From assembly GCA_005223375.1 (NCBI GenBank), contig RXOD01005104.1, positions 1-15,896 of the forward strand: a stretch of DNA of 15,896 nt, written 5' to 3'. The stretch is from Amoebophrya sp. AT5.2 (lineage: Eukaryota > Sar > Dinophyceae > Syndiniales > Amoebophryaceae). Of the stretch, positions 5,824 to 14,271 are shown in pieces. The position numbers and the translations under genes were made by a program. The notes beneath the pieces were generated by a model. The model was not told the DNA's origin, made no database searches, and worked only from the letters and a program-made list of their open reading frames with translations. Each line of letters begins with the position of its first letter. Positions within the stretch are counted from its first letter, which is position 1.

Positions 5824-8685
5824 ATGCCTCGCAGCGTCATGGCCCCTGTCCGCGTGTTTCGCACTGCGGCCGTTCGCACGCCGCGCCTGCGTCCTCCATT
5901 TTACCAGGGTGAAAGAAATCTTCACAGTAGCAGATGTTTTCTTCTTCAACCACGGGCAGTTCGCGGACGCGCGGGTTCTCCCTACAGCTACAACACGACG
6001 TCGACTTCGACGACCAGCAGCCTACCAATTTGTAATGCTCCCTCGTCACAGCAGGTCCTGCAGCTGCCTCGCCACCAGGCAGCAATCGCCCCGTCGTGTT
6101 TTCTTTCTCGAAGGTGGTCGACGTCCTCGGCATCTTCATCAAGCAACGGGCACCCCGAAAAAACAGGGGAGGACGACCACGTCGAGCGCGACGTGATGGA
6201 GTACGATATTGTGATTGTGGGCGGCGGCCCGGCGGGGCTGGGGGCCGCCATCCGGGCAAAGCAGGTGCAGCCGGACCTGAGTGTCTGCCTCATCGACAAG
6301 GGGGCGGAGATCGGGTCGCACGTGCTGTCCGGAAACGTGTTCCAGCCGACCGCCCTGGAGGAGCTGCTTCCGGACTGGCGGGAGCGGGGCGCGCCGCTCG
6401 ACACGCCCGTGGAGAGCGAGGCGTTTTTCTTCCTGCTGAACGACAGCAGAAGCGTGCGGCTGCCGAACGTGTTTCTGCCCAAGGAGCAGCACAACGTGGG
6501 CAACTACGTGATCTCGCTGGGGGCGCTGTGCCGCTGGCTGGGGGAGCAGGCCGAGGACCTCGGCGTGGAGATCTTCCCGGGCTTCGCGGGGGACAAACTG
6601 GTGTACAATAACAGCGAAGATGACGTTGAGGGCCGACGTGCTGGATCTGGTGGAAAGAAAGGTGGCGTCGTCGGCGTGCGGTTGAAGGACGTCGGGATCG
6701 CGAAAGACGGAGAGAAGAAGGACACGTTCGAACCCGGCATGGAACTGCACGGCAGACAAGTGATTCTGGCGGAGGGCTGCCGGGGAAGCCTCACGCTCGA
6801 AGCGATAAGCGAGTTCGGTTTGGGGGAAAACTCCTGCCCCCAGCACTACGGCCTGGGGATCAAGGAGGTCTGGGAGGTGGACAACGAGCATTTCAGGTAT
6901 AGGTAGTACAACACTCTCACTCAAACATCTACGCTTTCGCATCGATATCTACTTCAATGACAAGAGCCACACTCCTCGAATAATCAAACTTTAAACTATG
7001 TTTCATCCTCGTCGAATCAATCGATCAGCCCGGGGTTCGTGGCGCATTCAGTGGGGTGGCCGCTGGACCGGCACACGTATGGCGGCTCCTTCATGTACCA
7101 CATGGCGCCCAACCAGATTCACATCGGCTTCGTCGTCGGGCTGGATTACAAGAATCCGCACCTCTCCCCCTACCAAGAGTTCCAGCGCTTTACCGAGAAG
7201 CAAGGATTCGAAGACCAGCTATTCTGTCATCCCTCACAAACAAAGGAGAGTCACTGCTGGTGAAGATGCAAACAACAGCGTCTCCTAGTATATGAATGTC
7301 CAACATTAGGAAGAAACGGTTATACAAAAAATTCTTATCGGATGTCGCGGTCCGTAGTTGTAAAAGGTATAATTAAAGCAGTTTGCCGGCGGAGATGTTG
7401 AAGAAAGTAGGCAACATCATACCACGTGGAACCACCTGGCCAAAACTACAGGGCGCGGCTAAACAGGGGCCCAGAGAGAAAAAGTGCAGGGTGAACAGCG
7501 AAGCGCCAGCGCTCGCTGATGTGCCTTTCTGCGTTTCTCACCGTCATGAATCCTAAGGCAGACCTAGAGCTGGTAGCTCAGCAGGGCGAGGGCTACGGGT
7601 ACGGCTAGAAAACAAAAAGTAGTTGTTCATCTCAGCAGTAATCTTTTATGAAGATGACGAAAACAATCGGATAGCTGTGGTCCCCTCCCTCCGCCATACG
7701 GATTAAGCACCATCCGCGCATCGCGAAGTACCTTGAGGGTGGGAACTGCGTGAGCTACGGGGCACGGTGCATAAACGAGGGCGGCCTGCAGGCTGTGCCC
7801 AAGCTCACGTTCCCCGGCGGCGTCCTGGCGGGCTGCAGCGCAGGGTTTTTGAACGTACCCAAAATAAAGGGCTCGCACACCGCGCTCAAGACGGGGGCGC
7901 TCGCCGGGGAGGAGGTAGCCAATTTCCTGGCGAAAGAGGCCGCCGAAAACGATGCAGAAAATATGGAGAGGAAGAGCGCGGCCGAGGTCGTCGCGTACGA
8001 AGACGCAGTAAAAAACAGCTGGGTCTGGGACGAACTGAATGTATGATTATAGATTGATACGATTTAGTACTTTGAACACTTTTCGCCTGCTTGCGGAGGT
8101 GGCTTAGGGATGACGCCTCGATTTTCTACTTAGCTATAAATAAATCCCTACAACAAACCAAATTTTCGATCTGGGTTGCAGGTGGTGCGGAATTGCCAGC
8201 CCAGCTTCAAGCATGGGCTGTATGGGGGCTTGATTTACTCCGCCTTTTCCCTGCACCTGACGCGGGGGCGCGAGCCGTGGACGTTTACCTGGGGCAAGAA
8301 GGATCACGAGTACACGAAACCCGCTGCCACGCAGGAGGAGATCAGCTACCCCAAGCCGGACGGGCGGCTGTCGTTCGACATTCTGGACAACCTGGTGCGG
8401 TCCGGGGTCAAGCACGACCACGACCAGCCGGCCCACCTACGCGTGAAGCCGGAGCAGCGAGAAACACCGCTACAGGTCTCCCTGCAGACCTACGCCGGGC
8501 CGGAGCAGCGCTTCTGCCCCGCCAAGGTGTACGAGTACGTGGATGGAGCGGACGGGCGCAAAAAGCTGCAGATAAACGCGCAGAACTGCGTGCACTGCAA
8601 GTGCTGCAGCATCAAAACGCCAGACGAGTACATCCAGTGGACCGTCCCCGAAGGCGGCGGAGGGCCCCAGTACGCAGGAATGTAA
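5824..8685 (+). CDS. ETFDH: Electron-transfer flavoprotein:ubiquinone oxidoreductase (ETF-QO), mitochondrial
   Basis: Exons are 5824-6896, 7029-7200, 7708-8040 and 8182-8685, giving about 693 residues. The enzyme takes electrons from reduced ETF through FAD and a 4Fe-4S cluster and passes them to ubiquinone at the inner mitochondrial membrane. The FAD-binding motif VGGGPAG is at residues 132-138. Further conserved blocks are [71 protein letters not shown] and the terminal [10 protein letters not shown]. The cluster cysteines are Cys638, 662, 665 and 668, with an extra Cys667. The first ~125 residues precede the flavin domain and are rich in Arg, Ser and Thr with almost no acidic residues at the start, as in a mitochondrial presequence. 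ATG 5824 was taken because it follows a pyrimidine tract and AG; Met at 5839 is possible. Introns 1 and 3 are GT-AG; intron 2 is not. Confidence 0.97.
7201..7707 (+). other. Non-canonical 507-nt intron in ETF-QO, bounded by direct repeats
   Basis: The strongly conserved block ending QEFQRF and the block starting [12 protein letters not shown] must be joined, since the frame hits a stop at 7261-7263. No GT-AG pair does this. AAGCA occurs at 7198-7202 and 7705-7709, and removing one copy plus the interval keeps frame. A second in-frame solution uses TTA (7190-7192 and 7703-7705) and would give QRFKHHP, identical in spacing to animal ETF-QO. Near the ends, GACCAGCTAT (7213-7222) is matched in inverse by ATAGCTGTGGTC (7671-7682) with a 2-nt gap, resembling terminal inverted repeats. 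Three hairpins lie inside: 7394-7418, 7497-7517 and 7567-7579. Confidence 0.75.
7394..7579 (+). repeat. Cluster of three hairpins inside the ETF-QO intron
   Basis: GATGTTG (7394-7400) pairs with CAACATC (7412-7418) around an 11-nt loop. AGCG-A-AGCGC (7497-7506) pairs with GCGCTCGCT (7509-7517) with one bulge. GAGCT (7567-7571) pairs with AGCTC (7575-7579). A structured intronic RNA such as a box H/ACA snoRNA is conceivable, but no certain box motif was identified. Confidence 0.3.
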
Positions 8686-9000
8686 AGCGATAGAAGACCT
8701 CGAGGACACTATACGTCAACGTCGATATTAATTACAGCGAGAACGAACCTTGCGCTTGCGGGCCAAACACAAGACGAACTCGAGGAGCAGTTGGAGGGCG
8801 GTGATGGTGATAAAGTGCAAGCTTGCAATTGCTTCCTGCCGCAGCCGTTGTGACTGAGGTTGTCGAGCTATGTCGGGACGAGCTGCCCGCCGTGTGAGAA
8901 AAAAAGCATAACAGTGCTATCGGCCGTGTAAAATTTTTTCGGCGCGCGCGCGGTGCCGCGATAAACTTCTGCGCAGTCGCGGGGCTTGTCGTAGCTTGTC

Positions 9001-9017
9001 GCGGCTCCTCGAGCCGC
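9001..9017. repeat. Short GC-rich hairpin
   Basis: GCGGCT (9001-9006), loop CCTCG, AGCCGC (9012-9017). It follows two close copies of GCTTGTCG, one just before and one overlapping its 5' edge. Function unknown. Confidence 0.4.
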
Positions 9018-9653
9018 TTCACGCCAGTCTGGTCCCTGCCCGATCAGCACGGCAGCTATCACCGGGAACACAGAAATCAATATTTTTTTTTTGGTCCAGG
9101 GAGAGGGACATGTTCGTTGCCCTCTTGTGCTGCGATTTCGCGCATCCTCGGGGCACGAGTGTCTGTAGTTTTGTTTTCCTTCGAAGATTTTGATCCATTG
9201 ATTGTAAGCAATCAGGCTCCTGCACAGTGGGGACAGCGATTTTTGCTGGTCACGACCAGGAGGTGTGCAGGAAGACGAAGAGCTTGTAAATAAAGACGAG
9301 CAAGAACATCATGTGATTCTCGTATCTATTGAGTAGTTTTATCGTGCTTTGGCTACCCTAAGAAGCGAAGGATGCATGGAGGTAAATCAGTGTGCGTGGA
9401 AGTGGTGTTGTACCTTCTCCATCGGCCGGGTAGCTGGGAACTGGTCCTGGAGGGCATCGTGACTTGACCAGCGGCTCAGCGAGAGAGTGTCAGAGAAAGT
9501 CGATTCTATTAATTGACGTTCAGGACCTGAAGATCCAGATCCGGCACAGCCAAAACCCCAGGCCACAGATCTCCACGCTCACCTTTTAACGACTTCGTGC
9601 CGCGGAGGTGCGACTATCCGTGACTCCTGGAAACAATTACAATACCGCATCCG

Positions 9654-9669
9654 GCGCATGCGCATGCGC
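9654..9669. repeat. 16-bp perfect palindrome GCGCATGCGCATGCGC
   Basis: The sequence equals its own reverse complement and contains overlapping GCGCATGC units. It lies about 600 nt upstream of the lipase start. In animals a similar TGCGCATGCGCA element binds NRF-1; no such factor is implied here. Confidence 0.6.
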
Positions 9670-10216
9670 AAGTCAAAGTTGTATAAGAAATGTTCTTGAA
9701 CTTGAAGCCGTTGAGCAGTGGGACTCTCGTACTTCGAAATCCCTCCACAGCGACAACTACTTATCCGAGGATGCGCCCTTCGGAAGACGCTACACCTGCC
9801 ATCATCTCTCTCGTGTCATGGGTATAAACGCGTAAAAGCGACAGCGACACGTCGGCACAGAGGCGGAGCCGTTTTTGTAGGCCGGTGATGTTCTCATCGA
9901 TCCCAGCACGGCCGACGATCTTCCAACTGGTTCCAAATCTTCCGGTGATCATCACGGCGATGCGATCCGATTGATAGGGATCAGGCTAAGGATACGCCGA
10001 GCATGACAATGAAGATCATGCGAATCAGGATTCTACTACGCACATGCGTCATCCTAGACGTGCTGGGATCAGGATAAGGAATCGACCAAATAACACGCAC
10101 CATCTGAATCACTGAACATGATGGCAATCCTTTGAATTCCTTACAGTTTTGGCCTAAAGAATGTCTGAAGAACGTCTGTCCCCTCCGGCAGCTCGTTACT
10201 TTTCGCATTCTTTTTT

Positions 10217-10260
10217 AGTCGTCTCTCTTCCCTCCACCTTCGTTTCTTCTCCTGGACAGG
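10217..10260 (+). promoter_or_regulatory. 3' splice acceptor (spliced-leader or cis intron) at the lipase start
   Basis: A run of about 40 nt made mostly of C and T ends in GGACAG at 10254-10259, one base before ATG 10261. This is the classic shape of a 3' splice site. In dinoflagellate-lineage genomes, such sites receive the trans-spliced leader; that would leave a one-base 5' UTR besides the leader. It could equally be the acceptor of a cis intron, in which case an upstream exon exists and the true start lies further 5'. Confidence 0.55.
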
Positions 10261-13200
10261 ATGCTTGCTGAGCATACTGCGGCGACTCGTGGTCTGAGCG
10301 ATAAGTCACCGGCTTCGTCGACGACAGAGACCATGCGATGGGTCCAGGAAGTTGTACGTGGGCTTCGTGCTCGCTTGGGAATGTTGACTAAAACGTCCAG
10401 CACCTCCTCTTCCGGTTGCTCAAGCTCATCTTCATCTTCATCTTCTTCCGCCGGCGTGCCACTGCCACCTACGTCGAATGCGAAGAACCTGGCCTGCGCC
10501 CGGGGCTGGTTTTCCCCTGAACATTTCGCCAAGCCTGCCCTAGCCGCGGTGGGGCCCCGGCCCCCGACGGCAGAAACGGGGAGGGTGGATCAACCAGCGG
10601 ACCACCCAGTCGTGCACCAGGCTGCCGGAAATAAAAATGGTCTAGGTGATGCGCGCGCTGAAGATGAAGAAGTCGCAGTTTCATTAGGATTAGGAGATCG
10701 AGATGCGCCTGCGCCAGCGCCCTCTCCGGCCCATCGGTCAGCTCCTCCTGCAGCCCCGAATGGAAGAAGTGAGCAAGATCTTCAAACGGAGGTGAAAAAT
10801 GGTGAAGCTTCGACGGGGGCGGACGCAGGTTCTCTTTCCTGGGCCGACTGGGTGGTGAAACTGGTGACGCCGCTGCGCACGAAACTGGAGGAGCAGGTGG
10901 AGGAAATTTACCGCGAGGAGCTGGTGCAGCTGCGGGGCTTTGCGGAGGTGTTCCAGAAAGAGCTTGCCCGTTCGGAGGAATTGGCACGACGAAAAACCTT
11001 GTTCGATAAAAACGATATTAACCAGGAGGTTGATAAGGCTAAAGGGGGAGTAGATGATGATCATACGTCTGCCAGCCCCACCGCGCTGGACCTCCAGGTG
11101 CTGAATCTGCAGGTTCTCGCGGCTGCGGAGCGATGCGTCGCGGGGGAGCGGCCCGTCGCGGGGGGCAGAAATGTTCAAGGAACGGCCTCCCCGAGCTCGA
11201 CTTCGACAGAGGAGAAGTTGTCCGCCGTTGATGTGCACGACCTAGAATTCCTGCGGAACGCCGCGCGCTACATGTCCTGCGCGCACGAGGCGTACCACTA
11301 CAAGCACAGCGAAGAGGATGAGCAGGAGGTGGACCCCAAAGTGGAGTCGTCGGCAAAGGCGTTCGCGAAACGCATCTCGTCCTCCGCGCAGCAGCTTCTG
11401 CTTCGCCGGGGGGAGAACTCTAACAAGGAGCATGCTGCGGGGGGGAACCCCCATGTTAAAAATGGCAACACGACGCCAAACCCGAGGCCGAAGACCTTCG
11501 ATCGGATCCTGCTGTCGGTGGCGGAGAATTTTACAACACCAACTTCTGCTTCAACTTCGACCGCCCCGCCGAGAAGAATCGCCCGGCCGGAGATTCTCGT
11601 GGGGACCGACGAGGAGAGAGAGGCGATAGTGGTGAGCATTCGGGGCACGGCATCCTTGGACGACCTGATCACGGACATCATGGTGGCCACACGAACGGTG
11701 TCGCTCCCGGACCTTGGGACATTGGGCGTCGCGGGCGAGTTTTCTTTCCACGGGGGGATGTTCAACAGCGCAGTGTACGTGCTGGACCAGGCGCACCAGA
11801 TTGTGGAAGCCAACCTCGGAGATGGTACTTCTACACCACTGATGTACAACCCCGAGGAGGGGCCGGGGCGGTACCAGTACCGTCGCATTGTCTTCACGGG
11901 GCACAGTCTCGGGGGTGGCGTCGCGCAGATCGCCGCGCTTCTGTTCACGCAGATGAGTAGTGACGTCCCTGCCCTGCGGCACACCGAGGTCGAATGCTGG
12001 AGCTACGCGGGGCCCCCCGTGGTCCGTTCGTCCGGCGGGGTTGTCCCCGTCGAAACGCTGGAGCAGGTGTTCGCCGGCACCCAGATTCTCGATACCTGGC
12101 AAAGGCTGCGGAATAGAGATAGAGATAGACCAGGCGCGACTACTGCTGAAGTAGCGACGAGCAGTCACGACCCCGGTCACGACGACCCCGCTCCGGAGGA
12201 CACCCTCCGGCACGACGTCGAAGATGACGGCACGACGACGCTCCGGCACGACGTCGATGACGACACCGACGGAACGACCCCCACGCAACCCGTGCGCAGG
12301 CTGGACTTTTCAGGCGTGAAGCGGCTGAGGGCCTACCCCTTCGTGCTGGAGAGGGACTTGGTGCCCTTCGTGAGCGTCGGGTCTATCATGCGGCTGCTGC
12401 TGACATTGAAGAAGATCGAGAACCTGCAATGGTCCGCGCTGGAGAAGCTGCAGTTCATTCTGCAAGTCGAGCGGATGAGGAGCAGGGACCGCGGGCAGGG
12501 GCAGAAAGACGTCGCGGACGGCGCGCTGCTGTCAACAAAGCGGCTGTCGGACGCGGTGGAAACCGCACGGCGGCTGGAACAGTTGTGGGAAAACCGCGCA
12601 GCTCCTTCATCTGCCGCGGGATCCCCGTCTCCGCGAGGCCGTGCGGAAAATAGGTTCCTGAAGGAGACGGACCTGGAGCCATCGGATGAACTGCGACGGA
12701 CCGCGCGGGAGCTCGTGCAGGAACGGACGCCGGTGCGCGCGGACTGCCTGCAACACGTAGTGTCGACACAGACGGGATCGGCCTGCTACTACCAGCTGGT
12801 TGCAGGAGGTGCTGGGAGTCCCATGCACGGGAGTAGAAAATCCCGCCAGCAGGTCGGGGCGGAGGACGGGGCGGAGCAGGGGGAACAAAGTGCATCATCG
12901 CGTGCTGGAACCGGCGTGGTTGAAGGAGGAGATGGGGCGAGCGCGGAACTTGGAGGCCGCCGCGAGGGGGCGGAACAAGATGAAGAACGAGATTTCATCT
13001 TCCACGCGGCATCTCCTACTGTTGTGTCGGAGGTGCGTGCTTGCCCCCTGGGCTTCGAGACCCTACCCGTCGGGTTTGGAAACGCGGGCGGTTCGGACGT
13101 GGCGCTGGTGCTGCGCAGGGGCGTGGAGACGCACCGCGCAGCCTCCTACGAAGCGGCGCTGCACGAAGCCGTGAAGCGCGAAAGAACGCGCCGCGCGGCG

Positions 13201-13296
13201 GCGAAGCTAGAGAGAGAAACGATCCCAGCGCAAGCCGCTAGTAAAAAGATAAAGGACCACAAGCTGAAGGAGCAAGATGAAAAAAAGAAGTGGTGA
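10261..13296 (+). CDS. Class 3 lipase, diacylglycerol-lipase-like
   Basis: A 1011-residue single exon. The alpha/beta-hydrolase core runs from about 325 to 600: VVSIRGTAS at 457-465, FHGGMF at 496-501, and the nucleophile motif GHSLGGG with Ser549, followed by CWSYAGPPVV. Asp699 in ERDLVPF matches the catalytic Asp of diacylglycerol lipases (family K-D-L-V/I-P-R/F). His958, within HRAASYEAAL, is the best candidate for the catalytic His. The family hydrolyses diacylglycerol or other glycerolipids at membranes. Unlike animal DAGL, no N-terminal membrane bundle is visible; instead there is a disordered, Ser-rich N-terminus (poly-Ser at about 53-61) and a charged helix at about 194-260. Long low-complexity inserts separate Ser549 from Asp699 and Asp699 from His958, and the tail is Lys-rich. 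The start follows a strong splice-acceptor-like tract, so an upstream exon cannot be excluded. Confidence 0.88.
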   Translation: MLAEHTAATRGLSDKSPASSTTETMRWVQEVVRGLRARLGMLTKTSSTSSSGCSSSSSSSSSSAGVPLPPTSNAKNLACARGWFSPEHFAKPALAAVGPRPPTAETGRVDQPADHPVVHQAAGNKNGLGDARAEDEEVAVSLGLGDRDAPAPAPSPAHRSAPPAAPNGRSEQDLQTEVKNGEASTGADAGSLSWADWVVKLVTPLRTKLEEQVEEIYREELVQLRGFAEVFQKELARSEELARRKTLFDKNDINQEVDKAKGGVDDDHTSASPTALDLQVLNLQVLAAAERCVAGERPVAGGRNVQGTASPSSTSTEEKLSAVDVHDLEFLRNAARYMSCAHEAYHYKHSEEDEQEVDPKVESSAKAFAKRISSSAQQLLLRRGENSNKEHAAGGNPHVKNGNTTPNPRPKTFDRILLSVAENFTTPTSASTSTAPPRRIARPEILVGTDEEREAIVVSIRGTASLDDLITDIMVATRTVSLPDLGTLGVAGEFSFHGGMFNSAVYVLDQAHQIVEANLGDGTSTPLMYNPEEGPGRYQYRRIVFTGHSLGGGVAQIAALLFTQMSSDVPALRHTEVECWSYAGPPVVRSSGGVVPVETLEQVFAGTQILDTWQRLRNRDRDRPGATTAEVATSSHDPGHDDPAPEDTLRHDVEDDGTTTLRHDVDDDTDGTTPTQPVRRLDFSGVKRLRAYPFVLERDLVPFVSVGSIMRLLLTLKKIENLQWSALEKLQFILQVERMRSRDRGQGQKDVADGALLSTKRLSDAVETARRLEQLWENRAAPSSAAGSPSPRGRAENRFLKETDLEPSDELRRTARELVQERTPVRADCLQHVVSTQTGSACYYQLVAGGAGSPMHGSRKSRQQVGAEDGAEQGEQSASSRAGTGVVEGGDGASAELGGRREGAEQDEERDFIFHAASPTVVSEVRACPLGFETLPVGFGNAGGSDVALVLRRGVETHRAASYEAALHEAVKRERTRRAAAKLERETIPAQAASKKIKDHKLKEQDEKKKW
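12205..12257 (+). repeat. 36-nt coding repeat in the lipase
   Basis: CTCCGGCACGACGTCGA occurs at 12205-12221 and 12241-12257, exactly 36 nt apart, encoding two copies of TLRHDV followed by acidic residues. The repeat lies in the insert between Ser549 and Asp699. Just before it, at about 12112-12130, a GATAGA run encodes an Arg-Asp alternation. Confidence 0.8.
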
Positions 13297-14271
13297 CGAG
13301 GAGGCCGCAGATATTGCTGGTTGAGGTGATGTTGGTGTGGCTGAAGGAGCGCGAGCTTTTCGGAGGACACCGATGAAAATCATGCTTACGTCATAATTTG
13401 GCCGGCTCATGAGCATCACAGGCCGGCGTATCAGCAGGACGCAGGAGGGTCATCGCAGTACAAAGAACATTTAGAAAGATAGACCGACTGCCGTAGGCAA
13501 AAACAGGAAGAGGAGCATGTTGAGAAGAGCAACCAACTCAGAAAAACCAATGCTCTCAGTGGTATTCTTTTCGTTGCGTTAAGTCTCCACGGGAGAAAAT
13601 TCACCCGGGGACGCCATCGGGGCACTTAAAGACCGGCAACAGAGAAAATGAATGCTGCACTCCAGTTTTTCACTTCTCCGAAATCCGATGGTGCTGTAGG
13701 AGAAAGGCACATCCCAAGATAGTAAAAACGGGTGAAGCAGTGACCGAACACGCGGCAAACTCTCGGTAGAACTCCCGTGTTCTAAGGCAATAGAATAAGT
13801 ACCGCGGTGAAAATAATAGACTGAGAGAAAACTCAGATCCTTTGAGTCGTATACTCTGCGAGCGAATTCGGGGTGGCTCGAACCGTTTTGCTCGTGCCGC
13901 CCCGGTGGTCCTACCGGCGAGCTGTGCCTGGTGCTGTAATACGGTTGCTCGTAATCGAGTTAGTTCAAGAAACTCAAAGTCAAAGCGTCTTGCATTCAAA
14001 TTATTTCGGTGTCATTGATTCTTAGACAACGCATGAGAGACAGTATGTACTTGTTTCTGTCTCGGCTTCCTCAGTGGGAGCCTGCATTCACCACTTTGTA
14101 CTGACACGATGCGGCTGCTGCTTTGCACGCGTTGACTGTGCTGAGGCCGGGGGTCGGAGAAATACGGCAATGACCCGCGCTCGGCGGAGTCTCGCTGACG
14201 CGGTCTTGGAGATGGTGCATGGCATCCATTGATTGTGATTGAATTAATATCAATACAATACTTGTCCCAAG
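13297..14271. other. Intergenic spacer between lipase and macro-domain gene
   Basis: No gene is supported in these 975 nt. A 109-codon frame on the minus strand (13670-13999) has no family motif. I tested a TTCGAGCC segment at about 13870-13885 (minus strand) as a tRNA T-arm and found no matching stems. The 3' end (about 14240-14270) is AT-rich, leading into the next start codon. Confidence 0.45.

Larger units (their letters stand above)
8686..10260. other. Long intergenic spacer between ETF-QO and lipase
   Basis: These 1575 nt hold no frame with family homology on either strand and no tRNA or rRNA that I can recognise. Visible items are a 12-bp palindrome at 8816-8827, a GC-alternating run at about 8940-8952, a 6-bp hairpin at 9001-9017, a 16-bp palindrome at 9654-9669, and a long pyrimidine tract ending in CAG at 10257-10259 directly before the lipase ATG. 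An upstream exon of the lipase gene could be hidden here. Confidence 0.45.

Noticed and set aside
6139..6942. 267-codon minus-strand frame opposite ETF-QO
   Set aside because: It is the antisense of a strongly conserved exon with GC-biased third positions; no homology of its own.
11298..12288. Long minus-strand frames opposite the lipase
   Set aside because: Mirror frames of GC-rich coding sequence; the + strand carries all lipase motifs.
13670..13999. 109-codon minus-strand frame and a tRNA-like TTCGAGCC segment within it
   Set aside because: No family motif, and no acceptor, D or anticodon stems could be found around the T-arm-like bases.
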